Shown: piece after piece, positions 47,731 through 59,094 of the stretch
Layout of the letters: each line of letters starts with the position of its first letter
Numbering within the stretch: position 1 is the stretch's first letter
Origin: Deroplatys truncata
Taxonomy: Eukaryota > Arthropoda > Insecta > Mantodea > Mantidae
NCBI GenBank assembly: GCA_030765065.1
Contig: CM060979.1
Location: forward strand, 111,650,350 to 111,714,349
Reading direction: 5' to 3'
DNA length: 64,000 bases
Position numbers and translations under genes: made by a program
Notes under the pieces: generated by a model
Database searches by the model: none
What the model saw: only the letters and a program-made list of their open reading frames with translations
Told to the model about the DNA's origin: nothing

Positions 47731-48592
47731 TATGATGTGTTACACTCACATGACTTTCTCTACTCTTGTACAATCTATTTTTACAAACGCCTATTCTCCA
47801 TATGCTTCATGTTAATCGAGATATCGAGATGTCAATCTTATTGGTAATTTTGTTGTAGATGCAAGGGGGATATGGTAGCTTTTAAGCGATAGTCAAATAT
47901 TTTAACGCTGGTTGCTATGTGGCGCATTCCATTCTCTTTGCATGTCCAGGACATAAAAAAATGAATAACGAATTTGAGAAAAAGTATAAGTATTGGAAAA
48001 TTTAAGGAAATAACAAGCAATATCTCGAAAACGGTTCACTCAACAAAAGAAATGTATATGACATAAGTTGTGTATTTTAAGGCGATCTACATTTTTGATG
48101 TAGTAAAATTTTGTCTATCTCTTATGGTTTACCAGTTATGCAAAAGTCGTTCACAATGAGGAATACTTTTGGAGACATTCCCAGAAAATTCGAGATATAC
48201 ATTTCATTTCTCATGACATCTTAAACATATGATATTTTCATCAAAATCGTTAGAGCCATTTTTGAGAAAATTAAAATTTTCGAAAACTCTTCCATGTAAA
48301 GGGTAGTCTGGAGTGAGGGATTTTCTTGAAAACCTTCGTGTCGCATCTCTGGAAGATACTGAACCTAAATACCAAGTTTGGTGTTTATCCGACTGTTCGT
48401 TTTTGAATTATGCTGTTCATAGACACACAGACACACACACACACACACAGACACACACACGGACATGTTTCCAAAAATGCTTTTTTTGGATTCAGGAGGT
48501 CTCAAAACATGTATTTCCGGTGAAATCTCGGTATCGAATTTTTGGGTGGAATGCAATACTTCCCCTACTTACTATACGTAGTAGAGAAAGTA
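47731..48592 (+). repeat. R900 copy, full length
   Basis: From TATGATGTGTTACACTCACA to 'gtagtagagaaagta'. The CA tract is at 48424-48461. Long translated frames across the 3' half (48313-48894) follow the repeat and then run out into the hAT terminus; they are not a gene. Confidence 0.9.
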
Positions 48593-49077
48593 AAAATATT
48601 GAACTAGTATTTCGAATACCTTTGTGGGCTTTTGTATTTCAAAAATATACATTTAATGCCTTAATTAAATCTCTGTATCGCATTAGCTTCTTAAAATGCG
48701 ACTATGACTTTACTGCCTTGGGGCTGAAGTGGCACACACATCTTAATATCTCAGTGACTGTTAAGAACAGAAGGATATGGTACAGCTTAGGCCCTTTAGG
48801 GTATAGGCACGGGTGCGCAACTGTGGAACAATGTGCGACTGGTAGTGACGTAATGTCTCGTGGCACTGTCGTCCTTGATGTTTCAATGACGTGATATGAG
48901 CACAGCACAGCACTCGTTGACAGGAGTTGATGTTCGGAGGTCTTTTCTGCTGCGAAATTAGTCTGTCACTAGTAATGCGTCCTGTAAGGAGAGAAAAAGT
49001 AGATAACAGCATGATATCCAGGCGACAAATTCTTCCATGCCAACTGGGAATACGACCTTTATCTTATTCAGAATAAT

Positions 49078-49267
49078 ACAAAGTTAAATGATAAAATTAT
49101 GAGTCGAAATTATATTAAAAGCCTTCAATTACATCAAGATGGTCAAAAGATGGACGATCTTGATGTAATTGAAGGCTTTTAATATCATTTCGACTCATAA
49201 TTTTATCAATTGACTCTTCACTGTTAATAGTGTTCCATTTGCTATAAAGATAAAACAAAGTTAAATG
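49078..49267. mobile_element. hairpin insert flanked by 13-bp direct repeats
   Basis: acaaagttaaatg occurs at 49078-49090 and again at 49255-49267. Between them is a 164-bp segment whose first 117 bp fold back on themselves. The direct repeats look like a target site duplication of retroposition size. Confidence 0.75.
49090..49207. repeat. near-perfect hairpin, 51-bp arms, 16-base loop
   Basis: The left arm (49090-49140, beginning gataaaattatgagtcgaaa) is the reverse complement of the right arm (49157-49207) at 50 of 51 positions. A transcript would form a long stem. It could be a foldback transposon, a twin-primed retroposon or a small-RNA precursor; no copies of the arm were found elsewhere in the window. 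Confidence 0.95.
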
Positions 49268-49379
49268 CCTCCTTTGTGCAAAACTATTGTATACCTCGCC
49301 TTAAAGCGTATAAAGACATTTCATACATCATGCAGAGAAATATGGACCTCGGGTGCTCAGATATGTATTTTGAATCATA

Positions 49380-49413
<34 letters not shown>

Positions 49414-49414
49414 G
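49380..49414. repeat. (ATT)n microsatellite
   Basis: About 11 uninterrupted ATT units just upstream of the hAT transposase relic. It produces a poly-I or poly-L frame. Confidence 0.95.
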
Positions 49415-50403
49415 AATCTCAATTTATATTTACAGGGTCAGGCGAACAAAGAAAATAGAAGAATTCAAGAGAAAACATTAGAAATACAAGAGGAGATACA
49501 TTTGAAAAGAGGTCCTCATAATAGCCGTAGAGAAAATTTGCCCTGGAGATCCCGATTTCTTTAAATCCATCAGTCTTTCGAGAGGTGTAGTTACCTGTAG
49601 AATCGAGGAAGTGAACAATGACGTGACAAAACAATTGAAAGAAAAAGGTTAACCATTTCTATACTTCTTTCTGGCACTTGATGAGTCAACTGACAGAACT
49701 GGCAGTGCTCAGTTGCTGGCTTATAGTTGGGGGGGGGGGGTTGATGTCGAATTAAACATCGTAGAAGGGCTTTTAGACATGGTATTGAAAGGCAAAACAT
49801 GTGGAGAAGATATTTTTGATGCTGTTTATAGTATTGGTAAAAAATTTGAATTACAATGGGAAAAATAGTTTCAATTACTACTGGTGGGGCACCCTCGATG
49901 ATTGGAAAAGAGAGAGAATTTGTCTAGATTTATAAAGCTTTCGTCCAGCATCAATGTACCCTATTCAAATTTTGTTAATATTGCATGATTCACAGAGAGG
50001 CATTATGTGCTCAGTCCGCTAACCTGGATAATGTGACGAGTACACTTGTTAAGACTGTGAATTACATAATATCAAGTTCAATGAGATACCGCAGGTTTCA
50101 GGAATTTCTAAAGACTTTAGAATCTGAATACTCAACCCTACGCTATTATTCGAAAGTAAGGTGGCTAAGCAGAGGATCAGTATTAATACGATTTATATCC
50201 CTACTCCCTGAAATAAACGATTTTTTGAGAAGACAGGTTAGTATTAGTGCATTTTACTGTCTGTTTGATTTCTATAATAATCATATAACTGACAATAAAA
50301 GTAGTTTTTTTGAGGGTGCAGTGATACCAGAACTGTCACAGTCTCAATGGGTGCACGCCCTGGCATTTGTGATGGACGTTGTGGTTGGTTTGGTTCACTG
50401 AAG

Positions 50404-50530
50404 GAAGAATGAGGACATTGGAAAGGTAGAATCAGACGACTGACAAATTTAATGCCACAGCCGGGATTTGAACCACGGATTTCCCGGTTTCCGTCCGGTT
50501 GCTCTAACCACTGAGCTACCATGTCAACAT
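50404..50530 (-). mobile_element. SINE-7 copy (tRNA-derived), minus
   Basis: On the minus strand A box TGGTAGCTCAGTGG (50522-50509) and B box GGTTCAAATCC (50477-50467) are followed by a short tail with 'cagtcgtctgattctacctt', ending near 50404. The tRNA-like part is 50452-50527. It interrupts the hAT transposase relic. Confidence 0.75.
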
Positions 50531-50683
50531 GCCGGTAGGGCATTAAATCTCCAACTGATTCGCAAGGAGACGACAAGGGGATCTCAAATTGTATTGAGAT
50601 GATATACCCCAATGGCGACTTACAATGCTGTAAGTACTTTAAGTCCCGGACTTCATAGTTTCAACCACTATTAGGTCAATTAA

Positions 50684-50958
50684 TGGAATTAATTGTTATT
50701 CCACAAAAGCCGTGTGTTGGACAAAGTTGGAAAGGTAGAATCAGACGACTGAAAAATTCAATGCCATACGAATCAGTTGCACAATTTAATGTTCTACCGG
50801 GATGTTGCCATGGTAGCTCAGTGGTTAGAGCAACCGGACGGAGACCGGGGAAATCCACGGTTCAAATCCCGGCTATGGCATTGAATTTTTCAGTCGTCTG
50901 ATTCTACCTTTCCAACCTTATTCTACATACGGCTTGTATGCAAGAACAATTAATTCCA
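50684..50958. mobile_element. inverted-repeat element containing a tRNA-like sequence
   Basis: The outer ends TGGAATTAATTGTT (50684) and its complement ending at 50958 begin arms of about 80 bp. The inner 38 bp (50729-50767 against 50876-50914, GGAAAGGTAGAATCAGACGA and on) are perfectly complementary. A tRNA-like SINE head sits in the loop on the plus strand. This may be two SINE-7 copies inserted head to head, or a true foldback element that captured a SINE. Confidence 0.7.
50806..50880 (+). other. tRNA-like sequence (SINE-7 head)
   Basis: 75 nt. The acceptor arms TGCCATG and TATGGCA pair over 7 bp with one G-T. The D-arm GCTC/GAGC pairs. The A box TAGCTCAGTGG and B box GGTTCAAATCC are intact. 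The T-stem has two mismatches and the would-be anticodon loop ACGGAGA (GGA) sits on a weak stem. A functional tRNA gene is unlikely; an active polymerase III promoter is possible. Confidence 0.7.
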
Positions 50959-51601
50959 ATGAAAACATTGTTTCATTAATCGGAGTATTAAATGCATTTA
51001 TAAAAAGCTTGTCAAAGTGGGATCACGAACTATCTGTCAGATATATGTATAATAGGCATATCATAGGAATTGTAAATCCATTAGGTGGCTACAGAAAAAT
51101 CCCACAGCAACTATCTGCTACATTTGAAACCAAATTTTCCGATCTAAGGAATATGGAAAATGAATTGAGTCTATTTAAAAATCCCTTCAATGTTCATTCT
51201 TTATCATCTCTCAACTTGGAAAATGAATTGAAGCATTTGGAAACCATAGATAGACGTAATAAGAAAATGTAGCATTTGATTTCTACAAACGATTATCATC
51301 TGAAAATTTCCCTATAACACGCTGTGTTGTCTACGTTAAGTGACAAGCATTTAGGCTTGTTATTTCGACTCTGTACACTTTTAACATTGAAAAATTAGAG
51401 CGATCCAAACGCTTGCAAACACCACGGAGCAATAAATAAAATGCTCTTCATAAGAAATGAGTAATGCATGATGAGCTTTTTAGGATTTAGTAAACAAGCA
51501 TGACGGGCGCAATATACTGCGACACTGAAGGTTTCATTACGTCACAGCATGGAGGGGGGGCTGGAGCGTTTCCCCTCACTAGCCGTAGTTGCGCACAGGT
51601 G

Positions 51602-52043
51602 GCCAGCGTATTACTCTCCTGGGAAATTGGTTCACCGCAACTAAAAATTCCTGAAAGACATATCAAAATAAATTGTAATAAATATACATTGCTCATGGTA
51701 AAAAAACTAAACACATTTATTTCGAACTCTGCAACATAATCAGGAAATTTACAGCTAATCCACTTATATGCTTAATCAATCTGAGTGGTTAACCTCCAAT
51801 TTATCATTTATTTAGCGTTAACTAAAAAATTTTGTAACTGGTTTTTATAGAAAAAAATCGAAATTTTGGACACTGTTCAATTACAACACTGTACAACTAA
51901 TAGGTTATGTCAGCAATAGTCAAAACAAGTTAGTTAAGTAGAATGCTACAAATAAGATTTTTTCAATTAAGTAACTACTTTTCAGTGTACGACATTAGCC
52001 TCAATTTTTTGGACGTGTAACAAAACTCCAACTGACACCAAGT
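51602..52043. other. unassigned
   Basis: AT-rich, nothing recognised. Confidence 0.5.
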
Positions 52044-52345
52044 AATGTGTTACATTCACAAAACTTTCTCTATCCACTGTTGTTTATTCTTGTTTATAGA
52101 AGCTTATATTTCTATCTACTTTATTTTAATCGAGATAAACGTTTGCAGAACAGTTTCATTACGCATTTCGTTGTAGGGATGGTGCAGACCGAAATCTCGA
52201 AATATTTGAAAGCGGATCGCTATATGCTGGCCTTGAAATTCTACACTCTTTACATTACACTGCAATAAGCGAGTACGACAGTACTTCAAAATATGACAAA
52301 AATATTAACAAATTCAAACCAATAACAACGGATATCTCCGATATG
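52044..52345 (+). repeat. R900 5' fragment
   Basis: 'aatgtgttacattcacaaaa' and 'ctttctctatccactg' correspond to the 5' end; it stops after 'acggatatctccgatatg'. The 3' two thirds are missing. Confidence 0.65.
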
Positions 52346-52649
52346 GCTGATGCCACAAAAGCCTTATAATCAACTAGTCTATAAGATCAACCAAACTTGT
52401 TCTACTAGTTTCGATTATGAATAGATACATGATATAAACATGTACATTGTGTTTTCCTAAATATATCTTTGTAAGTTTGTTACCTTACAATTGAATAACG
52501 ATTTAACTTGTTATAAATCTTTGTAAATACAAAGCCAACTCGGAAAATAAGTTTCTGTATATCTCGTAAAGCAAGGATCTGAGCGTGATTCAATACATGT
52601 ATCCGCTACGTCTCGGAGCTTTCTTAAGACGCTATTCCTTCACAGAATG
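52346..52649. other. unassigned
   Basis: AT-rich, nothing recognised. Confidence 0.5.
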
Positions 52650-53085
52650 AAATGAAGGAACCACAGAAGTCTACAGACCGTAGGTGGACAGGCCACAGAG
52701 ACCCGCGGAAGCCCCTAACATTTCCATACTCGAAGATACGTCCCACTGCTGGAGCTGCCAAAATAGGGTGATGAACGTCCCATCAACCAAACAGCCCTCT
52801 GGTATCCACGGGGAGTACTCTTTCCTTTGAGCATGCATCTGCGCCATCTGTCCGGCACTGTCATACGCCACGAATCCTGAAACATGAGAAGGAAGCGGAA
52901 TGAAAGGGAAATTATGGAAAGAAAATTGTGGTAGAGAAGAAACCACCCCAGCATTGGCCTGTTGACCCTGGTAAACCACGAAAACTGATGTATTAGAGCG
53001 GGTGGTTATTGGGATCGAACCCGGGATCTCCCAATATGAACCGAACACATTACCGCGGCGCTGCCTCGCTTGGAATCTCAGCCCT
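52650..53085 (-). mobile_element. SINE-1 copy (tRNA-derived)
   Basis: The body matches the copies at 1236 and 40384 ('gtactctttcctttgagcat', 'gcgccatctgtccggcactg'). The B box on the minus strand is GGGTTCGATCCC (about 53022-53010). The frames at 52671-53132 and 52715-52954 (minus) are by-products. Confidence 0.78.
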
Positions 53086-53141
53086 ATAAAAACATATTCT
53101 TGTAAGGCACAATAATGATAGGACACGGCCATTCATGCTGG

Positions 53142-53152
53142 ATGGAAGAAAT
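53142..53152. repeat. target site duplication of LINE (left)
   Basis: atggaagaaat, matched by atgaaagaaat at 54057-54067 (10 of 11). Confidence 0.75.
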
Positions 53153-54056
53153 ATTCTTCTTCTTCTTCATCTTCTTCTTCTTCAACTTCCCTGTTCTACC
53201 ACTATCGAGGTATGAGGGGTTTGCCTCGGATCCATTTTTTAAACTCCATCCTATCCTTTACTAGTCTATTAAACTGATTCCAAGTCTTTCCTCTTTTAGT
53301 TACCGCTCTTTTTATCCCTTCTTCCCAGGTTATCCTTGGTCTTCCTTTCGGATTCCTTCCTGATAGTCTTGCTTCTAAAAATTGGCGTACTTTGCGATCT
53401 GTGTCCATTCTTTTCACATGTCCATACTATGTAAACTGTATTTCTTCTATCCTCGTATTTACAGATGGCACTTTGAGTTCATCTCTTATCCTTTCATTCC
53501 TTATTCTATCTTGTCGTGTCTTTCTGACTATTCTTCTTAAGCATTTCATTTGCGTTGCATTCACCATGCTTAATTCACTTTTTGTTATTATCCAGCTTTC
53601 ACTTCCATAGATAAGTATTGATTCTATAACTGTTTTATATACTTTAGTTTTTGTCCTCTTATCTACTTCTTATTTCCCAAAAACACATTTACTTAGTGTA
53701 TAATACGCTTTGGTAGCTTTCTCTACACGCTTTCTTATTTCTTCTTGTATTTTACCCGTTTGGTTTATCACTGTTATCAAATACTCATAGCTTTCCACTT
53801 GCTCTAACTCTAACTGCCTTCCCTCTTTTCCTATCTTGATCTCCTTTATCTCGTCTTCTGTCCTAGCTACCATCATTACTTTACTCTTATTAAGATTTAC
53901 CATCATCCGCCTTTCCTGTAGTGTTTCTATCCATTCTATTATTGCTTGTTGCAATTTATTTTCTGAATCTGTTATAAGCACGATATCATCCGCATAAGCC
54001 AAAGTCTGGCAGTATATAGGTCCTAAATTCCACATTCCCACTAGTGCCTTGCTTGT
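53153..54056 (-). mobile_element. 5'-truncated LINE retrotransposon
   Basis: Minus strand: a reverse transcriptase C-terminal half, a very short 3' flank after the stop (about 45 bp) and a GAA-rich tail (53156-53192). It is bounded by an 11-bp imperfect target duplication. Truncation within the reverse transcriptase, a simple-repeat tail and a short 3' UTR are typical of target-primed insertion; the short 3' UTR with a microsatellite tail recalls RTE-like elements. Confidence 0.82.
53202..54045 (-). pseudogene. LINE reverse transcriptase, C-terminal part with two stops
   Basis: One frame runs from about 54045 to the stop at 53202. It holds LAYADDIVLITDSENKLQQA (YADD at 53996-53985, the catalytic Asp pair), then NLNKSKVMMVART and VESYEYLITVINQTGKIQEE. 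After a TAA at 53672-53670 it continues KTKVYKTVIESILIYGSESW, RIVRKTRQDRIRNERIR and, past a TAG at 53429-53427 that replaces the usual Trp, YGHVKRMDTDRKVRQ and NPKGRPRITWEE. This is the common arthropod LINE tail YGSExW ... RIRNxxIR ... WYGHVxRM ... GRPRxxW. The frame is otherwise open, so the copy is fairly young. Initial residues upstream of about 54045 (from 54194) belong to flanking DNA. Confidence 0.88.
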
Positions 54057-54067
54057 ATGAAAGAAAT
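54057..54067. repeat. target site duplication of LINE (right)
   Basis: atgaaagaaat, see 53142-53152. Confidence 0.75.
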
Positions 54068-55244
54068 CCATGTCGAAAATATAAGACAGCTCAGTGCAGA
54101 TTCTATCCAGATCAGCAGCCCAACACATTTTGGAACCGCGTTTGAAAGAAAATCTTGGAATTTGAAAGTAGGTATATTTCTGTTTGGTAGACATATTGGA
54201 GATGCCAGTTCCTAAATACGCATACGCCTAGGGCATAACAGTGTATCCTACAGTTATGACGTATATTTCTTTTTCCATAAACGCTTATATTTGAAAATAG
54301 TGCGAAATAAATGAGTGGATTTGAAAATCACAGCAGTACTTTAATTAATTTCAACATAAACTACAAGTTGTGTGGTTGAAACAAGAATATAAATTGAAAT
54401 ATAGAGTCCCCAAATAGCCTCTGCTGAAGAAAAGTTATTTGTTCAGAATTTTAAAAATAAATAAAATCAAATCACAGGAGCAACTCTTACGCTTTTTAGT
54501 GGCAGCCAATTACTGTTTTTAATTATATGATGAATTCCACAGGAACACCATATCATTAGCAAACATTATTTTCATAATGATGCGTTTAATACCAACGCAA
54601 TTAATAAGAATCGTTATGTTTCTGGGACACATATTTATAGCAGACAAATTAACAACAGATACTAAAACCAAAAAGGAAACGGCTTTAATAAAGAAAATAA
54701 TATACCTATAGTGAAGAACCTCATGTATTCCGTGTATGAATTCGCATGTATTTAGAAGTTATTGTGTATTTCTTATGTACGGTACTGTACGTCCGGGAAG
54801 TCCATTTACCACCCCCATAACCTTCAATGTAATTAATTTAAGAATTAATCATATGACTGAACATATTCAATCTTGGGACGTCAAGTTCAGCGGATCGTTT
54901 GTGAATGAATGGATTTCATTGGGGACCTCTCAACTCGCTGCAACAGCAGCACATGTCTCCTAGTCCAACTGCTTGATTGGTCTTTCACACTTCCTGACAT
55001 ACAAAGCTATTCTGTAAGGTTTTGTTAAGGCTTAACAAATTGTTAAAACCGCTAACCATTGTTCAACATTCTGTAACTTCGTAACAAAACAAATTTGTGT
55101 TAAGAATAAAGATTTGACGTTGGATCTAACAAACTCAGAGATCCTCTTCTAACGCGTTTGTTACACAACAGATTCTCATAGACGTCGTTTTAGTGCTGCT
55201 GTAAGAGGAAAAGCACGATAGAAATTTGACATTATAATTATAAA
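54068..55244. other. unassigned
   Basis: No gene or named repeat. Several 'taacaaa'/'gttaaca' words around 55010-55180 give weak self-similarity only. Confidence 0.5.
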
Positions 55245-56200
55245 TATAATACCGTATTTATTGACAGAAGATATAAAGAATGAAATAAATAAATAATACT
55301 ATGATAAAGAAATAATCGCAATAAATAATGTCCGTATATTAAATCAATGTATAAGGTAACAAGCTTGATTGAAAAGATTTTTCCAAGATAAAGGCCATTA
55401 GCGAGTCATGTTAAGCAAAGTCATTAGCAACAGCCGAAGTAGTGAACGCGTTATCATAAAGATTCTTGAAATTCAGTACGTTTGAACAGTCGCATATACC
55501 AGAATTCTGTAAAAGAGAAAGGGAATGAAATTCTGAGATTCAAGAAGGTAACCCATAGCAACAAGTTAACAGACGCACACGTAAGAATTGTAATATTAGC
55601 TCGGTAAGTAGGGGATTTGGTGGAGATAGTGGTAGGTAGGCGGAGCTTAAGTAATAAAAGAGCGCGTATCGCTAAAATTAGCGTCTTACCTTTCTTTTCT
55701 TCGTGTACAGGCTTAGGGGCTTACAGTCTTTTATATGATCGGCAGTTCGCAGCGCCTAAGACCGCGCTGGGTAATCAGTTAGCGGTAGTCGCCAAGGGTT
55801 TTGTCGGTAAGCATTTTAGTGGCTCAAGTAACGCTTCCAGTTTCTTTTATTGCCGGAACAGTTATTTCAAATCGTAAAATTGATACTGTAGAAGTTAGCA
55901 GGTACAAATAACTCAATTGTTATAGTATAGTTTAATGTACTACGATTCATAATTGTTTTATTCTTTATTTTCAAACGGTCGGCAACTCGCTCCAATAGCT
56001 CATGTATTAGACCACATTAAATTTCTTAGTCAATTTAAACTGGTGTTATCCTTTCAAAATATGCCCACGTATACCCTGAGAGTAAAATATCATAGCCAAC
56101 CACTGTAGCAGCCGGCAACAGAATCAACAGCAGATATTGAAGCAAAGGGTACGGCTTCAAAATAGTAAGACCATCTTCCGTCTTCAGTGTTTATTTATTC
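55245..56200 (-). repeat. R1K dispersed repeat, copy 2
   Basis: Inverted relative of 27050-28130. On this strand TATAAAAG is at 55735-55728 and AATAAA at 55262-55257, about 470 bp downstream and at the very end of the shared block. This suggests a transcription unit such as an LTR or the end of a retroelement. The 86-codon plus frame at 55617-55877 has no counterpart in copy 1. Confidence 0.7.
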
Positions 56201-58280
56201 GCTTTAGTGTAAAACATGAATGTTACGGACTATGCTTGAGTAAGCAATGTTCCGTGTGATAGCGTTGATAAATGATGCTCCCAACATAGTTTTTAAGAGA
56301 CAAGTTTTAATAGCAAAATAAATGTGTAATCTCATATCGTAATAAAAACTAAGAGTCATTGATTTAAAAATTTTAGGTTCAAACAGTGAAACCTTGTATT
56401 GATTTGTATGGTTCCCGAATATATTTGCCTCATTTTTAGGTTAAGATTAGGAAATGAGCCCTTTGAGAGCTGTAGGGTGCCACAGCGATACTTTTTCGAT
56501 CCCAGAATTATTTTAAGATAATTTCCAATCTGCTAAAACAAGCGGCTAGCACAAGGCCATTTGCCAGTTTGTCGTAACCATAGAAAACTGAATTTATACT
56601 CATGCTGCTGGAAGAGGGAGAATATAACAGAAGGCACTCAGTTGGGTTACAACATTATAATTTATACTTATTAAATTTGCGTATGAAAAATAATTCGAAA
56701 TAAAATACTTTTAGGGTGACACTCCCCCAGATAATACAGCTAGTGAAACTAACCTTTCTATTCACTACTACCTTCCATTTAAGAAATACCTAAAATAATA
56801 CGGATATTATGCGACACCAATTATTATTTTCATTCAAAGATTAAGATGCAAGAACATTTCCACAGAACTGAGCTATAGCTGAACATTGTCAAATCATGAA
56901 TAAAGAAATAAGTACCTACTTTTGCTTGATGGTATACATTAAAATTTCAGAAAGAATTTGCATGACAACTGGTATCTTTAAAAATATAATTAAAAGCCAA
57001 AAATCATACAGGAAATTAAACAATTATTGCGGGTTGATATGAACTAGTGAATCATGCGCAAAACAATATGAAACTACGCTGCTAATTCATTTGTCTGTTT
57101 TTTCTAATCCAAAATTAAATCCATTTTACAGGGCCACTGCTACAGTTCAACAGCTTGGCGAGTCTTCCCCATAAAAAAAATTAATTTGGGGGGGGGACAC
57201 AAGAAGATTGCTATTCTAAGCAATGGGTGAGAATTTAAAAAATCCACATCCAGTCTATATTTTTCATGTTAGGTTTTCAGAGCATGCTTTGTCTTCATCT
57301 TGACAAAGAAAAGTAACAAAAACACTCAATAATCGGTATTCCGGCGCTGGTGGCAATGTGAAAACAAAACGCTATCGCAGAGCGAACTAATTTTCGATTA
57401 GTCATTCCAGATGGCTAACAAACAGCAAGAAAACAAACATCGCGATAACAAACGAGTTACAGAATGCCAAATAATGGCTCACTAAGCTTAAAAAATAATT
57501 GTAGTCCCCTTCTTACAAACGAAGTTACAAAATACCTTGATTAACTTCTTTCTTTCCCAGGTAAGCAATCACGATGAGGGAAAACTGAGGTTTTATACGC
57601 TTCCGCGCAATGTCAACCAACCAATAAATGCGTTTCAAGGATACTATGCTTCTACAATGATAGAAACAAAAATATGATACGTTATAGGACTTTCCGGACG
57701 TACTGTATACACACAAACAAAATATATTTATGTTGACAATCTCGTCATTTTTATAATGCAATTATGATTATTAATTTCTCTGCTCATCTAATTGTATTTT
57801 TTTTTCTCCTGAGCAACTTGTCTATTCCCCCTCCACCCCGGAAATCTCTCTAGTGTAGATGTTGTCAAGTCTCACCCTCAATATGCGTTGTCAGTTTGGT
57901 CAGTTATACGCAGGCAAAACAAGTTGGGATAGAGCGACGACCATGCTCTTTTTGTAATTACGTCAAGGTTATATTTCTTCAGACACTTCCCATGTACCCA
58001 TTGGTCTTAGAGATAAGTTTCAGAACTGCAGCTCGCTTTGGTACGGAGCAATCTAAATCCTTTAACGGGGAGGGGGGGGGGAATAATCTAACTTACAGCA
58101 GACACGACTTTTTCTATTCAATATTTCCATAGTTCTTCTACAAATTATTTATTAAAAAGAGAATTTTTCTACTTCCTTTTAACCACGATAAATGTTTTTC
58201 CGAAATCCTTACAATACACATTTTTGTCATAACTACACAGGAAATTACTGGAGACTTGGGCAACAGTCACATGTTTAAAA
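56201..58280. other. unassigned
   Basis: About 2 kb with no gene. G-runs occur at 57187-57196 and 58066-58081. Frames of 75-78 codons at 57525-57761 and 57896-58132 are unrecognised. Confidence 0.5.
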
Positions 58281-58979
58281 ATCTGAATCCTTACATTCAC
58301 GTGACTTTCTCCACATATTATGATTTATATTTATCTAGCTACCACAAAATATTCTTTAGAAAGCTTATTTTTCTACCTAATTCATGTTAATCAGATAAAA
58401 CTTTGAAGATATAGCTTCATTACACATTTCGTTGTAGGTACAAGGGGTATATAGAAAGCAGAATCGATAGTCGTATGTCGTTATATGCTGGCCTTGAAAT
58501 TCCACACTCTTTCCGACAATCCAGTAGCGACATTTAAAAAAATGACAAAATATTGAAGAATTCAAACCAATAATAAAGAATATCTCGAATGTCTCTGATT
58601 CCACAGAAAAGGTTATTTTAAATAAATTGTAGAGGGATTTACATCTTTTGTGGAGCAATCTTTGGTCTATATCTTACAGTTAACCTAATATACGAAATTA
58701 TGTTAAGTTATTCCTGAATGAAGAGACTTCACAGGTTTTCCCAAAAAATTCAAGATATATATTTTATCTGTCATATTATTATCTTAAATATACGGCATTT
58801 TAATAAAAATCCTTCCGTCATTTTTGAGAAAATCAATATTTCGAAACATTTTTCAGTAAAGAGTAATTTGGGATGGTGTCGCATCTTTGTAAGATGCTGA
58901 ACTCAAATACAAAATCTGGTATTTATCCGACATTTCGTTTCTGAGTTCTGACACACAACAGAAATACACAAGGGCCTTT

Positions 58980-59010
<31 letters not shown>

Positions 59011-59094
59011 GGTTGGGTCTAGGAGGTCTCAAAACATGTATTTCCGGTGAGATCTCCATATCGAGTATTGGATGGAATATAGCACGCTTTCTGA
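58281..59094 (+). repeat. R900 copy, interrupted near its 3' end
   Basis: 'aatctgaatccttacattca' and 'cgtgactttctcc' mark the start. A 24-base A run (58986-59009) stands near the former CA tract. It continues to 'gtatttccggtgagatctcc' and is cut at about 59094 by SINE-3. Confidence 0.75.
58986..59009. repeat. poly(A) run
   Basis: 24 consecutive A, within the R900 copy, where relatives have 'ccaaaaatgc'. Confidence 0.95.

Larger units (their letters stand above)
49438..51272 (+). pseudogene. GTF2IRD2-like hAT transposase relic, interrupted
   Basis: Patched frames match hAT proteins of the kind captured in vertebrate GTF2IRD2 and common in arthropods. The blocks are FFKSISLSR with VTKQLKEK, then FLALDESTDRTGSAQLLAY (DESTD, 49680-49694) and IVSITTGGAPSMIGKE. 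HREALCAQSANLDNV and VRWLSRGSVLIRF follow (50157 on). After the nested repeats come NENIVSLIGVLNAF and TFETKFSDLRNMENELSLFK (about 51120-51180). The second catalytic Asp, expected as TTDGAP, is Gly (GGT, 49883-49885), and several stops and frameshifts break the frame. An AG acceptor preceded by a T-rich tract at about 49435 suggests where the coding exon starts. The protein would have cut its own termini at 48808 and 51601. Confidence 0.8.
48808..51601 (+). mobile_element. decayed hAT element (GTF2IRD2-like) with nested insertions
   Basis: The left end CACGGGTGCGCAACTGTGG (48808) and, on the other strand from 51601, CACCTGTGCGCAACTACGG agree at 15 of 19 bases. They resemble the CAGnGGTGCGCAAC ends of Charlie-type hAT elements. 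Both sides share 'gtgacgtaatg' about 40-70 bp further in. The interior holds a hAT transposase relic in the same orientation. No 8-bp duplication can be read any more (ggtatagg against gccagcgt), so boundaries are inferred. It contains a hairpin insert (49091-49254) and tRNA-like repeats (50404-50958), all younger. Confidence 0.7.

Noticed and set aside
48313..48894. A 193-codon frame as a gene.
   Set aside because: It joins R900 sequence to the terminus of the hAT relic and has no domain.
50806..50880. A functional tRNA gene.
   Set aside because: Two T-stem mismatches, a weak anticodon stem and a SINE tail directly attached; a second copy with the same tail is even more degraded.
52671..53132. 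A 153-codon minus-strand frame.
   Set aside because: Lies across SINE-1; the other two SINE-1 copies have different, shorter frames in the corresponding place (1389-1721, 40450-40842).
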